This document shows positions 1 to 5,781 of a DNA stretch of 15,517 nt, one piece after another. Every line of letters starts with the position of its first letter. The first letter of the stretch is position 1. The notes beneath the pieces were generated by a model that saw nothing but the letters and a program-made list of their open reading frames with translations, ran no database searches and was not told where the DNA came from. The stretch is from Actinomycetota bacterium (GTDB taxonomy: Bacteria; Actinomycetota; Thermoleophilia; Solirubrobacterales; Solirubrobacteraceae). The DNA lies in contig VAYD01000053.1 in assembly GCA_005883905.1 (NCBI GenBank), forward strand, positions 1 through 15,517, given 5' to 3'. The translations under genes and the position numbers were made by a program.

Positions 1-597
1 TTCGCCGTGCCGCAGCGTGAGCGGCCCACGGTGCTCGCCTGGGGCATCGCGCTGGCGCTCGTGCTGCGCCTCGCGTTCATCGTCGCCGGCGCAGCGCTGC
101 TGGACGCCTTCGCGCCGACGTTCTACGTCTTCGGCGCGCTGCTCCTCTACACGGCGTACAAGCTCGCCCGCCACGACAACCGCGACATCGATCCCGAGCA
201 CAACCCGGCGCTACGGCTGATGCGCCGGTATGCGCCCCGCGCGACGCCGCTGCTCGCTGTCTTCGTCGTCATCGCGACGACCGACGTCGTGTTCGCGATC
301 GACTCGATCCCGGCGATCTTCGCCGTCACCCAGGACCCGTTCATCGTCTTCGCGGCGAACGCGTTCGCCATGCTCGGGCTGCGCGCCCTGTACTTCCTGC
401 TCGCGGGGCTGATGGACCGGTTCGTCTACCTGTCCCGCGGCCTCGCCGTGATCCTCGCGTTCATCGGCGCGAAGATGCTCGCGGTCGACGTCTGGCACGT
501 GCCGATCTGGCTGTCGCTGAGCGTCATCGCCGGCGCGCTGGCGACGACCGCGGTGCTGTCGATGCGCGCCGGCCCGCGCCACGGGCGAACGGCGTGA
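1..597 (+). CDS. TerC family integral membrane protein (3' part)
   Basis: The 5' end lies outside the window; the frame is open from base 1 and gives 198 residues to the TGA at 595-597. The fragment shows about six hydrophobic segments (roughly residues 11-33, 40-54, 83-108, 114-136, 143-161 and 168-187). It contains the TerC/Alx hallmark stretch ATTDVVFAIDSIPAIFAVT, with acidic residues D95 and D101 inside a membrane segment. The charged loop after the second helix (RHDNRDIDPEHN) is also typical. TerC proteins are linked to tellurium resistance and, in the Alx/MeeF branch, to manganese export and metal loading of exported proteins; which role applies here cannot be told. The GTG at position 7 is almost certainly internal, because the FAVPQRERPTVLAWG segment belongs to the family core. 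It is followed by a possible stem-loop at 639-665. Confidence 0.93.
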   Translation, partial: FAVPQRERPTVLAWGIALALVLRLAFIVAGAALLDAFAPTFYVFGALLLYTAYKLARHDNRDIDPEHNPALRLMRRYAPRATPLLAVFVVIATTDVVFAIDSIPAIFAVTQDPFIVFAANAFAMLGLRALYFLLAGLMDRFVYLSRGLAVILAFIGAKMLAVDVWHVPIWLSLSVIAGALATTAVLSMRAGPRHGRTA

Positions 598-638
598 CGA
601 CGCGACTGCGCCGCATCGTCAACTCGATGGAGGAGGCG

Positions 639-665
639 CGCGATCGAGCTGCGGCCTCGAGCGCG
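639..665 (+). terminator. Possible stem-loop terminator after terC
   Basis: Arms 639-648 and 656-665 (CGCGATCGAG / CTCGAGCGCG) pair at nine of ten positions around a 7-nt loop. It sits between the TerC stop and the next promoter, where transcription would need to end. There is no U-tract, so it is at best a factor-assisted terminator, and GC-rich DNA gives such stems by chance. Confidence 0.3.
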
Positions 666-683
666 AGGTGCGGCGCGCCGGAC

Positions 684-713
684 TTGACAGGCAGCCAGAT
701 GGCTGCCTAATAT
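684..713 (+). promoter_or_regulatory. Near-consensus sigma-70-type promoter of the ArsR-SRPBCC operon
   Basis: TTGACA at 684-689 is a perfect -35 hexamer. TAATAT at 708-713 is a near-perfect -10 hexamer, and the spacer is 18 bp. The spacer (690-707) is exactly the palindrome GGCAGCCAGATGGCTGCC. Transcription should begin at about 719-721, only a few bases before the ATG at 724, so the message would be leaderless or nearly so. Such AT-rich hexamers stand out sharply in this GC-rich DNA. Confidence 0.8.
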
Positions 714-732
714 ATGCAGCCAGATGGCTGCC
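690..732 (+). promoter_or_regulatory. Duplicated palindromic operator, probably for the ArsR-SRPBCC repressor
   Basis: Copy 1 (690-707) has 8-bp perfect arms GGCAGCCA/TGGCTGCC around GA and fills the promoter spacer. Copy 2 (716-732) repeats GCAGCCAGATGGCTGCC and spans the ATG at 724-726. The 19 bases 691-709 and 716-734 are identical, giving a 25-bp period. Repressor bound at copy 1 would block polymerase between -35 and -10; copy 2 overlaps the transcription start and start codon. Autorepression is inferred from position and from the habit of ArsR-family proteins. Confidence 0.75.
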
Positions 733-1575
733 TATCCGAACATCGACGACGCATTCCGCGCGCTGGCCGACCCGAGCCGGCGGCTGCTGCTCGACAGCCT
801 CAACGAGCGCAACGGGCAGACCCTGCGCGAGCTGTGCTCGCGCCTGGACATGGCGCGTCAGTCGGTGAGCAAGCACCTCGCGGTGCTGGAGGCGGCCAAT
901 CTCGTCACGACCGTTCGCCGCGGCAGGGAGAAGTTGCACTACCTGAACGCGGCGCCCATCAACGAAATCGCCGAGCGCTGGATCACCCGCTACGAGCAGG
1001 AGCGCGTCGAGGCGCTGGCGGATCTCAAAAGAGCCCTGGAGGACTCCCCCATGGACCAGCCCACGTTCGTCTACACCACCTACATCCGGACCACGCCCGA
1101 GCGACTCTGGCAGGCCCTGACCGATCCGGCCTTCACCGGCCGCTACTGGAACATCACCTTCGACACCGATTGGAAGGCGGGCTCGCCGATGGCCTGGAGC
1201 CAGCGCAACGTCACGACCGCCGACGCCGAGCAGGTCGTCGTCGAGTCCGATCCCTACCGCCGGCTGGCGTACACGTGGCACAGCTTCACCCCGGAGTGGG
1301 CCGAGGCGATGGACGTCGACCAGGAACGGCGCGAGCGCCTCGCCGCCGAGCGCCGCTCGAAGGTGACGTTCGACATCGAGCCGCTCGACTCCGACCAGGT
1401 CAAGCTGACCGTCGTCCACGACGACCTCGAGCCCGGCGGGCTGCTCGCCGGGATGATCAGCAACGGCTGGCCACGCGTGCTGGCCAACCTCAAGACGCTG
1501 CTCGAGACCGGCGAGCCGCTCCCCGACAACCGCCTGCACGTCCAGCGGTCGACGAAGGAGCCGGCGAGCTCATGA
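724..1575 (+). CDS. ArsR-type HTH repressor fused to SRPBCC (AHSA1-like) domain
   Basis: This 283-residue protein has two domains. Residues 1-105 are a winged helix of the ArsR/SmtB superfamily (ALADPSRRLLLDSL, then recognition helix region ARQSVSKHLAVLEAANLV and wing RRGREKLHYLN). Residues 110-283 are an AHSA1-type START/SRPBCC fold (TTPERLWQALTDPAFTGRYW, late motif GGLLAGMISNGWPRVLANLKTLLETG). The HTH part lacks the ELCVCDL metal site, with only C38, so metal sensing is unlikely. The SRPBCC cavity may bind a hydrophobic ligand and act as the sensor (inference). ATG 724 is chosen because the promoter ends at 713; an ATG at 714 is in another frame. An in-frame ATG at 1051 has GGAGG at 1038-1042, so a free 174-residue SRPBCC protein may also be made. 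The stop overlaps the next start as ATGA. A split version of the same pair lies at 8645-9459. Confidence 0.9.
   Translation: MAAYPNIDDAFRALADPSRRLLLDSLNERNGQTLRELCSRLDMARQSVSKHLAVLEAANLVTTVRRGREKLHYLNAAPINEIAERWITRYEQERVEALADLKRALEDSPMDQPTFVYTTYIRTTPERLWQALTDPAFTGRYWNITFDTDWKAGSPMAWSQRNVTTADAEQVVVESDPYRRLAYTWHSFTPEWAEAMDVDQERRERLAAERRSKVTFDIEPLDSDQVKLTVVHDDLEPGGLLAGMISNGWPRVLANLKTLLETGEPLPDNRLHVQRSTKEPASS
1038..1053 (+). promoter_or_regulatory. Internal Shine-Dalgarno and ATG inside the ArsR-SRPBCC gene
   Basis: GGAGG at 1038-1042 stands 8 nt before an in-frame ATG at 1051-1053. That ATG falls at residue 110, precisely the boundary between the HTH and SRPBCC domains. It resembles the ribosome site of the unfused SRPBCC gene at 8962 (GGAGG at 8950-8954, 7 nt spacing). 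It may be a working internal start or a relic of a formerly separate gene. Confidence 0.5.
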
Positions 1576-1994
1576 TGACCGCCGGCGCCGTGCCGATGAT
1601 GGCGGCGATGATGCTGCCCGGCGCGCTGCCGGCGACCGTGCGCGCCGCGCGCGCGGCCGGCCGTCCGCTCGCGGCGCCGCTGTTCGCGGGCTCGTACCTC
1701 GTCGTCTGGACGCTGGTCGGGCTCGCGATCTACGTGCTGTACCGGCCGCCCGCGCCGGCGGTCGCCGCGGTGCTGATCGCCGCCGCCGTGCTGTACGAGC
1801 TGACGCCACAGGCGCGCGCATGCCGCCGCCGCTGCCGGGCCGAGCTGCGCTCGGGCGCGCGCTTCGGCGCCTGGTGCTTCGGCTCGAGCATCGGCCTGAT
1901 GGCCGTGTTCGTCGCGATCGATCCCATGAGCCTGCCCCTGATGTGCGCCGTCGGCGCCGTCGCCCTGATCCAGAAGGAGCTGTTGACACGATGA
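1572..1994 (+). CDS. Short DUF2182-family membrane protein
   Basis: This 140-residue hydrophobic protein has about four membrane segments. It carries the two DUF2182 signatures: an N-terminal Met-rich MMAAMMLPGALP helix and the later segment YELTPQARACRRRCRAELRSG followed by GAWCFGSSIGLMAVF. DUF2182 proteins are predicted metal-binding membrane proteins of unknown function and, from memory, usually run to about 200-270 residues. This copy looks like the C-terminal half or a minimal form. The Cys-rich motif after the GAR(F/Y)G stretch, usually CxGCC, is reduced here to CFGSS, leaving C84, C88 and C102. The start ATG 1572 overlaps the upstream TGA (ATGA), and its TGA at 1992-1994 overlaps the next ATG. 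It is therefore translationally coupled on both sides and under the same ArsR control. Confidence 0.8.
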   Translation: MMTAGAVPMMAAMMLPGALPATVRAARAAGRPLAAPLFAGSYLVVWTLVGLAIYVLYRPPAPAVAAVLIAAAVLYELTPQARACRRRCRAELRSGARFGAWCFGSSIGLMAVFVAIDPMSLPLMCAVGAVALIQKELLTR

Positions 1995-2749
1995 CCACCC
2001 ACACCGTCGGAACCCGCGAGCAGTGGCTCGCCGCGCGCCTCGAGCTGCTCGAGGCCGAGAAGGAGCACACCCGCCGCGGCGACGACGTCGCACGCCGGCG
2101 CCAGGAGCTGCCCTGGGTGCCGGTCGAGAAGGACTACCGCTTCGAGACCGAGGACGGCGAGGCCTCGCTGGCCGACCTGTTCGCCGGCAACTCGCAGCTG
2201 CTCGTCTACCACTTCATGTTCGGCCCGGAGTACGCGGCCGGCTGCCCCGCCTGCTCGGCGATCGCCGACGGCTTCGACCACTCCCACGTGCACCTGGCCA
2301 ACCACGACGTCACGCTGACGGCGATCTCGCTGGCCCCGATCGCGGCCATCGCGGGCTACAAGCGGCGGATGGGCTGGAGCTTCCCGTGGGCCTCGTCGGC
2401 GGGCAGCGACTTCAACTACGACTTCCGCACATCGATCACCGACGAGCAGCAGGAGTCCGGGACCGTCGAGTACAACTACCGCCAGAACGACACGTCGTGG
2501 CTCAAGGACCCGACGGCCGCAGCCGGCGCCGGCAAGATGGCGGCGATGACGGGCACCGACGTCGCCACGTACACGCGCCAGCGGCCGGGCATGAGCGCGT
2601 TCGCCCTCGAGGGCGGCGTCGTGTACCACACGTACTCCACCTACGAGCGCGGGCTCGACGGGATCTGGGCGATGTACCAGTGGCTCGACCGCGCGCCGTT
2701 GGGCCGCAACGAGACCGACCTCTGGTTCAAGCGCCGCGACGAGTACTGA
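1991..2749 (+). CDS. DUF899 thioredoxin-like protein, copy 1
   Basis: This 252-residue soluble protein has the whole DUF899 layout: an N-terminal helix (EQWLAARLELLEAEKEHTR), RRRQELPWVPVEKDYRFET, ADLFAGNSQLLVYHFMFGP, and a C85-P-A-C88 motif at the position of the thioredoxin active site. Then come HDVTLTAISLAP, YKRRMGWSFPWASS with DFNYDF, a C-terminal GGVVYHTYSTYERGLDG strand, and a terminal YQWLDRAPLGRNE segment. DUF899 proteins adopt a thioredoxin/peroxiredoxin-like fold; the substrate is unknown, and a thiol-dependent redox role is inferred from CPAC. The ATG at 1991 overlaps the DUF2182 stop, so it is the third gene of the operon. Copy 2 begins 61 bp downstream. Confidence 0.92.
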   Translation: MTTHTVGTREQWLAARLELLEAEKEHTRRGDDVARRRQELPWVPVEKDYRFETEDGEASLADLFAGNSQLLVYHFMFGPEYAAGCPACSAIADGFDHSHVHLANHDVTLTAISLAPIAAIAGYKRRMGWSFPWASSAGSDFNYDFRTSITDEQQESGTVEYNYRQNDTSWLKDPTAAAGAGKMAAMTGTDVATYTRQRPGMSAFALEGGVVYHTYSTYERGLDGIWAMYQWLDRAPLGRNETDLWFKRRDEY

Positions 2750-2810
2750 GCGATGAGTTCCGCGGGCATCGGGGGTCTTAACCTCACCTACTGCATGAGG
2801 AGGCCACACG

Positions 2811-3548
2811 ATGTCCGACCATACGACCGGAACCCGCGAGGAATGGCAGGCGGCGCGCACTGAGCTGGCGGCGCTCGAGGCCGAGCACGCCGCACTCGGC
2901 CAGAAGGTGACCGAGCAACGCCGCCGGCTGCCCTGGGTGCCCGTCGAGAAGGAGTACGTCTTCGACACCGAGGACGGCAAGAAGACGCTCGCCGACCTGT
3001 TCGACGGCCGGTCGCAGCTGCTGGCCTACAACATCATGTTCGGCCCCGACTACGAGATCGGGGCGTGCCCGGGATGCTCGAACCTCGGCGACGAGCTCAG
3101 CGCCACGCGCGTCCATCTCAACCACCACGACGTGACGCTGATGTGCTTCTCGCGCGCCCCGATCGACCGGCTGCGCGCCTACAAGGAGCGCATGGGCTGG
3201 GAGTTCCCGTACGTCTCGACCTACGGGACGGACTTCCCGTTCGACTTCGGGCTCGCCATGACGCCGGAGCAGGCCCAGGAGATCCCCGAGGTCAAGGCGA
3301 TGATCGACGACCCGCCCGAGTGGCTCGCCGACTGGGGCCGGCAGGTCGGAGCGAAGCTCGAGGACGGCCTGCGCGAGGGCCCGGGGTTCATTGCGTTCGC
3401 GCGCGAGAACGGCAGCGTCTTTCACACCTACACCGTGATGGCGCCCGACCCGTTCGTGGCCCCGTACCACTCGTTGCTGCTGCACCGCACGCCGAAGCCC
3501 GAGGCCGACGAGCCCCGCGCCTGGCGCAAGGACGAGTACCCGGACTGA
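2811..3548 (+). CDS. DUF899 thioredoxin-like protein, copy 2
   Basis: This 245-residue paralogue is colinear with the preceding gene: GTREEWQAARTELAALEAE, RRRLPWVPVEKEYVFDTEDG, ADLFDGRSQLLAYNIMFGPD, C86-P-G-C89, HDVTLMCFSRAP, YKERMGWEFPYVSTYGTDF, and a C-terminal ENGSVFHTYTVMAPD. The middle region (EIPEVKAMIDDPPEWLADWGRQV) differs strongly from copy 1, and the active-site dipeptide is PG instead of PA. The two copies therefore look like diverged paralogues, not a recent duplication. It has its own strong Shine-Dalgarno, GAGGAGG at 2797-2803, 7 nt before the ATG. No clear separate promoter is visible in 2750-2810, so it is probably expressed from the upstream promoter. Its stop lies 6 nt from the stop of the convergent AKR fusion. 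Confidence 0.92.
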   Translation: MSDHTTGTREEWQAARTELAALEAEHAALGQKVTEQRRRLPWVPVEKEYVFDTEDGKKTLADLFDGRSQLLAYNIMFGPDYEIGACPGCSNLGDELSATRVHLNHHDVTLMCFSRAPIDRLRAYKERMGWEFPYVSTYGTDFPFDFGLAMTPEQAQEIPEVKAMIDDPPEWLADWGRQVGAKLEDGLREGPGFIAFARENGSVFHTYTVMAPDPFVAPYHSLLLHRTPKPEADEPRAWRKDEYPD

Positions 3549-3558
3549 CCGCGGTCAG
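3545..3558. other. Palindrome containing both convergent stop codons
   Basis: CTGACCGCGGTCAG is a perfect 14-bp palindrome. It contains the TGA of the DUF899 gene (3546-3548) and, on the other strand, the TGA of the AKR fusion (3555-3557). As RNA it could form only a 5-bp stem with a CGCG loop and has no U-tract, so terminator function is weakly supported. Confidence 0.4.
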
Positions 3559-5114
3559 ATCCCGGCGTACCGCGCGCCGAGCGTGGCGGCGAGCGTGCGG
3601 TGCGCCGGCCCGGTCCCGATGAGCGTCGAGCGCGCCGGATCGATCCGGTGCGCTCGCGCGAACGCCAGGACGAGCTCGGGGAGCGGCGGACGGCACCAGC
3701 AGCGCGGCGGGCCGGCGGGATGCGGGCACAGCGCGGCCTCGACGGGGCCGGAGACCTCTGCGGCGACCGCGGCGGCCGCGGCCGCCAGCGCTTCGGCCGT
3801 CGCGCCGGGGCGCCAGTCGAAGACGAGGTGCGGCGCATCGCGGTCGGTGTGCCGCACCCAGCCAGGCTGGTCCAGCGCAGCAGCCGCGACGAACACGCCC
3901 GCCTCGCCTGCGCCGGGTGCGCGTTGGAACGGCACGCGCTCGACGGTGGTCCAACCCTCGTCCTGCGCGGGTGGCTCGAGCTCGCGCAGCGTGCGCATCT
4001 GCGACGTCGGCGCCAGCACGTCGTCGCCATCGAGCCGGCGCTCGACGATGTTCACCTGCGCCTGCGCCAGCGGCGTGTCCAGCCACACGCAGCGCGCCGC
4101 CAGCCCGTGGCGCCCGGCGGCGTCGATCACGTAGCTGCGGGCAGCGCGCGTGAGGTACGTGTTGTCCAGCACGACGCGCCGCGCGCCCGCGGCGAGCTCC
4201 TGCTCGAGAGCGTCTGCGAGCGCCCGCAGCGAGCCGCCGCGCTCGTCGCGGTTCAGGCGGATGTAGCCGCGCTCGGAGTAGTCCTGTGCGACGCGCGTCT
4301 CGCCGTCGCCCGAGACGCGCGGGCGCTGTGGCCGAGCGCTGCCGAACGCACGCGCCAGCACGATCCGCTCGCTCTCGGTGAGCTCGAGCGTCGCGGCGGC
4401 GGCCGCGGAACGCGCGCTCTCCGCGCGGCGGGCGCCCGGGATCGCGACGATCCCAGGCGCCAGGTCGAGCAGCCACGCGAGCGCGACCTGAGCGGGCGTC
4501 GCATCGTGGGCGGCGGCGACCTCGACCAGCGCCGCTTGACGTGCGAGCCCCTTCACCCGGCGCGGCCCTCCGAGCGGGCTGTGAGCGATCACCTCCACGC
4601 CGGCCTCGCTGCAGCGCTCGACCACTCCCCCACGCAGCGCGCGGTCGTCGAAGACGCTGAGCGCGACCTGGACCGCCGCGATCGGCGCGAACCCGAGCGC
4701 CTCGTCGAGCTGCCCGCGGTTCACATTCGACACGCCCACGCGCTTGACGAGGCCTTCGTCGACGAGCCGGTTCAGCGCGCGCACCGAGGTGCGCCACGGC
4801 GTCCGCGGATCCGGCGCGTGGATCAGGTAGAGGTCGATCGGCAGGCCGTCGATCGCTTCGAGGCTGGCCTCGCAGTCGGCGAGGATCGCCTTCGCGCGCC
4901 CGTCCGGCACCCACGCGCCGCCCGGCCGGGCCATGCCGCCCTTTGTAATCACGCGCGCGCCCGCGTCCGCGCCGCAGCGCCGCAGCGCGCCGGCGAGCAG
5001 CCGCTCGTTGTCCTCGTACGCGCGCGCGGTGTCGAACACGGCCATCCCCGCGCCGACAGCGGCGACGATCGCCTCGTCGGTCGACAGGCGCATGCACCCG
5101 AGTCCCACGCGCAT
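3555..5114 (-). CDS. Aldo/keto reductase fused to PNK-like kinase and HAD-like domains
   Basis: Residues 1-260 of 519 form an aldo/keto reductase barrel with the full catalytic tetrad: D28 and Y33 (FDTARAYEDNE), K58 (ITKGG) and H99 (LIHAPDP). GVSNVNRGQL and AIPGARR are also present. Residues 267-396 match a polynucleotide-kinase-type P-loop domain: GYIRLNRDERGGSLRAL, RRVVLDNTYLTRAARS, VWLDTPLAQAQVN, MRTLRELEPPAQDEGW. Residues 405-519 resemble a HAD-type tail: VFDWRPGA, CPHPAGPPRCWCRPPLPE, and TLIGTGPAHRTLAATLGARY. The Walker A position reads RVSGDGET (266-273); the lysine is Glu272 and the first Gly is Arg. The HAD-like segment lacks an obvious DxD. The reductase may be active while the tail is catalytically dead or has a binding role (inference). 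The sole plausible start, ATG 5114, leads straight into the AKR first strand (MRVGLGCMRLS). It is convergent with the DUF899 gene. Confidence 0.85.
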   Translation of the reverse strand: MRVGLGCMRLSTDEAIVAAVGAGMAVFDTARAYEDNERLLAGALRRCGADAGARVITKGGMARPGGAWVPDGRAKAILADCEASLEAIDGLPIDLYLIHAPDPRTPWRTSVRALNRLVDEGLVKRVGVSNVNRGQLDEALGFAPIAAVQVALSVFDDRALRGGVVERCSEAGVEVIAHSPLGGPRRVKGLARQAALVEVAAAHDATPAQVALAWLLDLAPGIVAIPGARRAESARSAAAAATLELTESERIVLARAFGSARPQRPRVSGDGETRVAQDYSERGYIRLNRDERGGSLRALADALEQELAAGARRVVLDNTYLTRAARSYVIDAAGRHGLAARCVWLDTPLAQAQVNIVERRLDGDDVLAPTSQMRTLRELEPPAQDEGWTTVERVPFQRAPGAGEAGVFVAAAALDQPGWVRHTDRDAPHLVFDWRPGATAEALAAAAAAVAAEVSGPVEAALCPHPAGPPRCWCRPPLPELVLAFARAHRIDPARSTLIGTGPAHRTLAATLGARYAGI

Positions 5115-5153
5115 GGTCGGACGGTAGCCGGGACGCGGCGCTCAGATGCGCTG

Positions 5154-5177
5154 CTCGAGGCCGATCGCGGCCTCGAG
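5154..5177 (-). terminator. Perfect 9-bp stem-loop downstream of the Rho-N gene
   Basis: CTCGAGGCC (5154-5162) and GGCCTCGAG (5169-5177) pair perfectly around a 6-nt loop. This falls in the 104-bp gap between the minus-strand Rho-N gene and the AKR fusion. There is no U-tract on either strand, so it is a factor-dependent terminator or RNA-stability element at best. Nothing else is recognisable in 5115-5218. Confidence 0.35.
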
Positions 5178-5218
5178 GTCTGCCGGCGCGGGCGGCCGGC
5201 GGGGATCTCTGCGGGACG

Positions 5219-5497
5219 TCAGCGAGCCTTGCGGATCGCGTCGATCAGCTCCCACTTGCCCATCTTCGACCGCCCGGGGATGTCCTGCTCCTGGGCGAGC
5301 CGGTACAGCTGCTGGCGGTTGCGATCCTCGAGCGCGTGGCCCGCTTCGCCGCCACGCCGGCGGCCGCGGGCGGCCTGCTTGCCGAGCTCGCTGCGGGTGC
5401 TCTTGGGCAGGCTTGCGATCGTGCGCTTGCGCGTCGCCGCTCGCTGAGCGCTCTTGACGTTCTGCTGCGCCGCTTTGCGCTGTCTCGTCGTGGCCAT
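5219..5497 (-). CDS. Small basic protein with Rho N-terminal (SAP-like) domain
   Basis: This 92-residue protein has a very basic N-terminal half, MATTRQRKAAQQNVKSAQRA followed by ATRKRTIASLP, rich in Lys/Arg and probably disordered and nucleic-acid binding. An RGRRRGGEAGH linker follows. The C-terminal helix-turn-helix ends NRQQLYRLAQEQDIPGRSKMGKWELIDAIRKAR, which is the Rho-N/SAP-like motif (LY.LA...(D/G)I.GRS.M.K.ELI.AI). Rho-N modules bind nucleic acids, so a nucleoid or RNA-associated role is likely, but no specific function is known. The ATG follows a full Shine-Dalgarno, AGGAGGTGAC (5510-5501). That signal overlaps the stop of the upstream Pro-rich gene, implying translational coupling. 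Confidence 0.85.
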   Translation of the reverse strand: MATTRQRKAAQQNVKSAQRAATRKRTIASLPKSTRSELGKQAARGRRRGGEAGHALEDRNRQQLYRLAQEQDIPGRSKMGKWELIDAIRKAR

Positions 5498-5500
5498 GTC

Positions 5501-5511
5501 GTCACCTCCTA
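5501..5511 (-). promoter_or_regulatory. Consensus Shine-Dalgarno overlapping the upstream stop codon
   Basis: On the minus strand, AGGAGGTGAC (5510-5501) is an almost complete anti-16S match, 7 nt (from AGGAGG) before the Rho-N ATG. The TAG of the Pro-rich gene (5511-5509) runs into it, so a ribosome ending there sits on the next initiation site. Confidence 0.75.
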
Positions 5512-5721
5512 TTCGTCCGGGGCCGGCTGCGGTTCGGGTTCGGGGACCGGCTCCGGGTCTGGCTCGATCGGCGTCGGGGGCTCCTGCGGGTCGGGCACGA
5601 CCGCGGGTTCCTCCGGCGCCCCGGGCGTCCCGGGGTCGGGAACCGCAGGGGTCACCGGCGCGTCCGGGACTGCCGGCGTCGCCGGCTCGGTCGGCTGTGG
5701 GACCTCAGCGCGCATGGTCAT
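5509..5721 (-). CDS. Small acidic proline-rich protein
   Basis: From ATG 5721 the product is 70 residues, with 25 Pro, 15 Asp/Glu and a single Arg. It reads as degenerate PxPE/PAVPD repeats ending PEPEPQPAPDE. There is no signal peptide or hydrophobic segment, so it should be an extended cytoplasmic polyanion. I recognise no family. The frame stays open upstream to 5793, but those codons overlap the divergent dioxygenase start and carry no low-complexity signal. ATG 5715 is another candidate. A weak GGGGAAG lies 11 nt before 5721. Support for coding is its exact abutment with the next gene: its stop overlaps that gene's Shine-Dalgarno. Its strong negative charge next to a basic partner suggests a functional pair (inference). 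Compositional bias makes ORF prediction less safe here. Confidence 0.6.
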   Translation of the reverse strand: MTMRAEVPQPTEPATPAVPDAPVTPAVPDPGTPGAPEEPAVVPDPQEPPTPIEPDPEPVPEPEPQPAPDE

Positions 5722-5781
5722 CACCGCTTGCGCTTCCCCGACAGGTGAGAAGCAAACGGTCGGGGTATGTACAGACGTCGC
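5722..5781. promoter_or_regulatory. Divergent intergenic region, Pro-rich gene / kynA
   Basis: Only about 45-60 bp separate the divergent starts, so both promoters must be compact or overlapping. TATGTA at 5766-5771 could be a -10 for a nearly leaderless kynA message starting near 5778-5780, but no matching -35 is seen. No operator palindrome is evident. Confidence 0.3.

Noticed and set aside
627-710. Small ORF of 27 codons (ATG 627 to TAA 710) before the ArsR promoter
   Set aside because: No recognisable content; it runs through the promoter and operator and lies upstream of the inferred transcription start.
619-1539. Long minus-strand frame of about 306 codons opposite the ArsR-SRPBCC gene
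   Set aside because: High GC keeps reverse frames open. Its composition is low-complexity and shows no family motif, while the plus-strand gene is clearly real.
1730-2980. Minus-strand frame of about 416 codons opposite DUF2182/DUF899
   Set aside because: It spans several real plus-strand genes and their junctions and has no recognisable domain, so it is a shadow.
3600-5447. Plus-strand frame of about 615 codons opposite the AKR fusion
   Set aside because: Arg/Ala/His-rich shadow of the minus-strand fusion; it crosses the boundary into the Rho-N gene without any domain.
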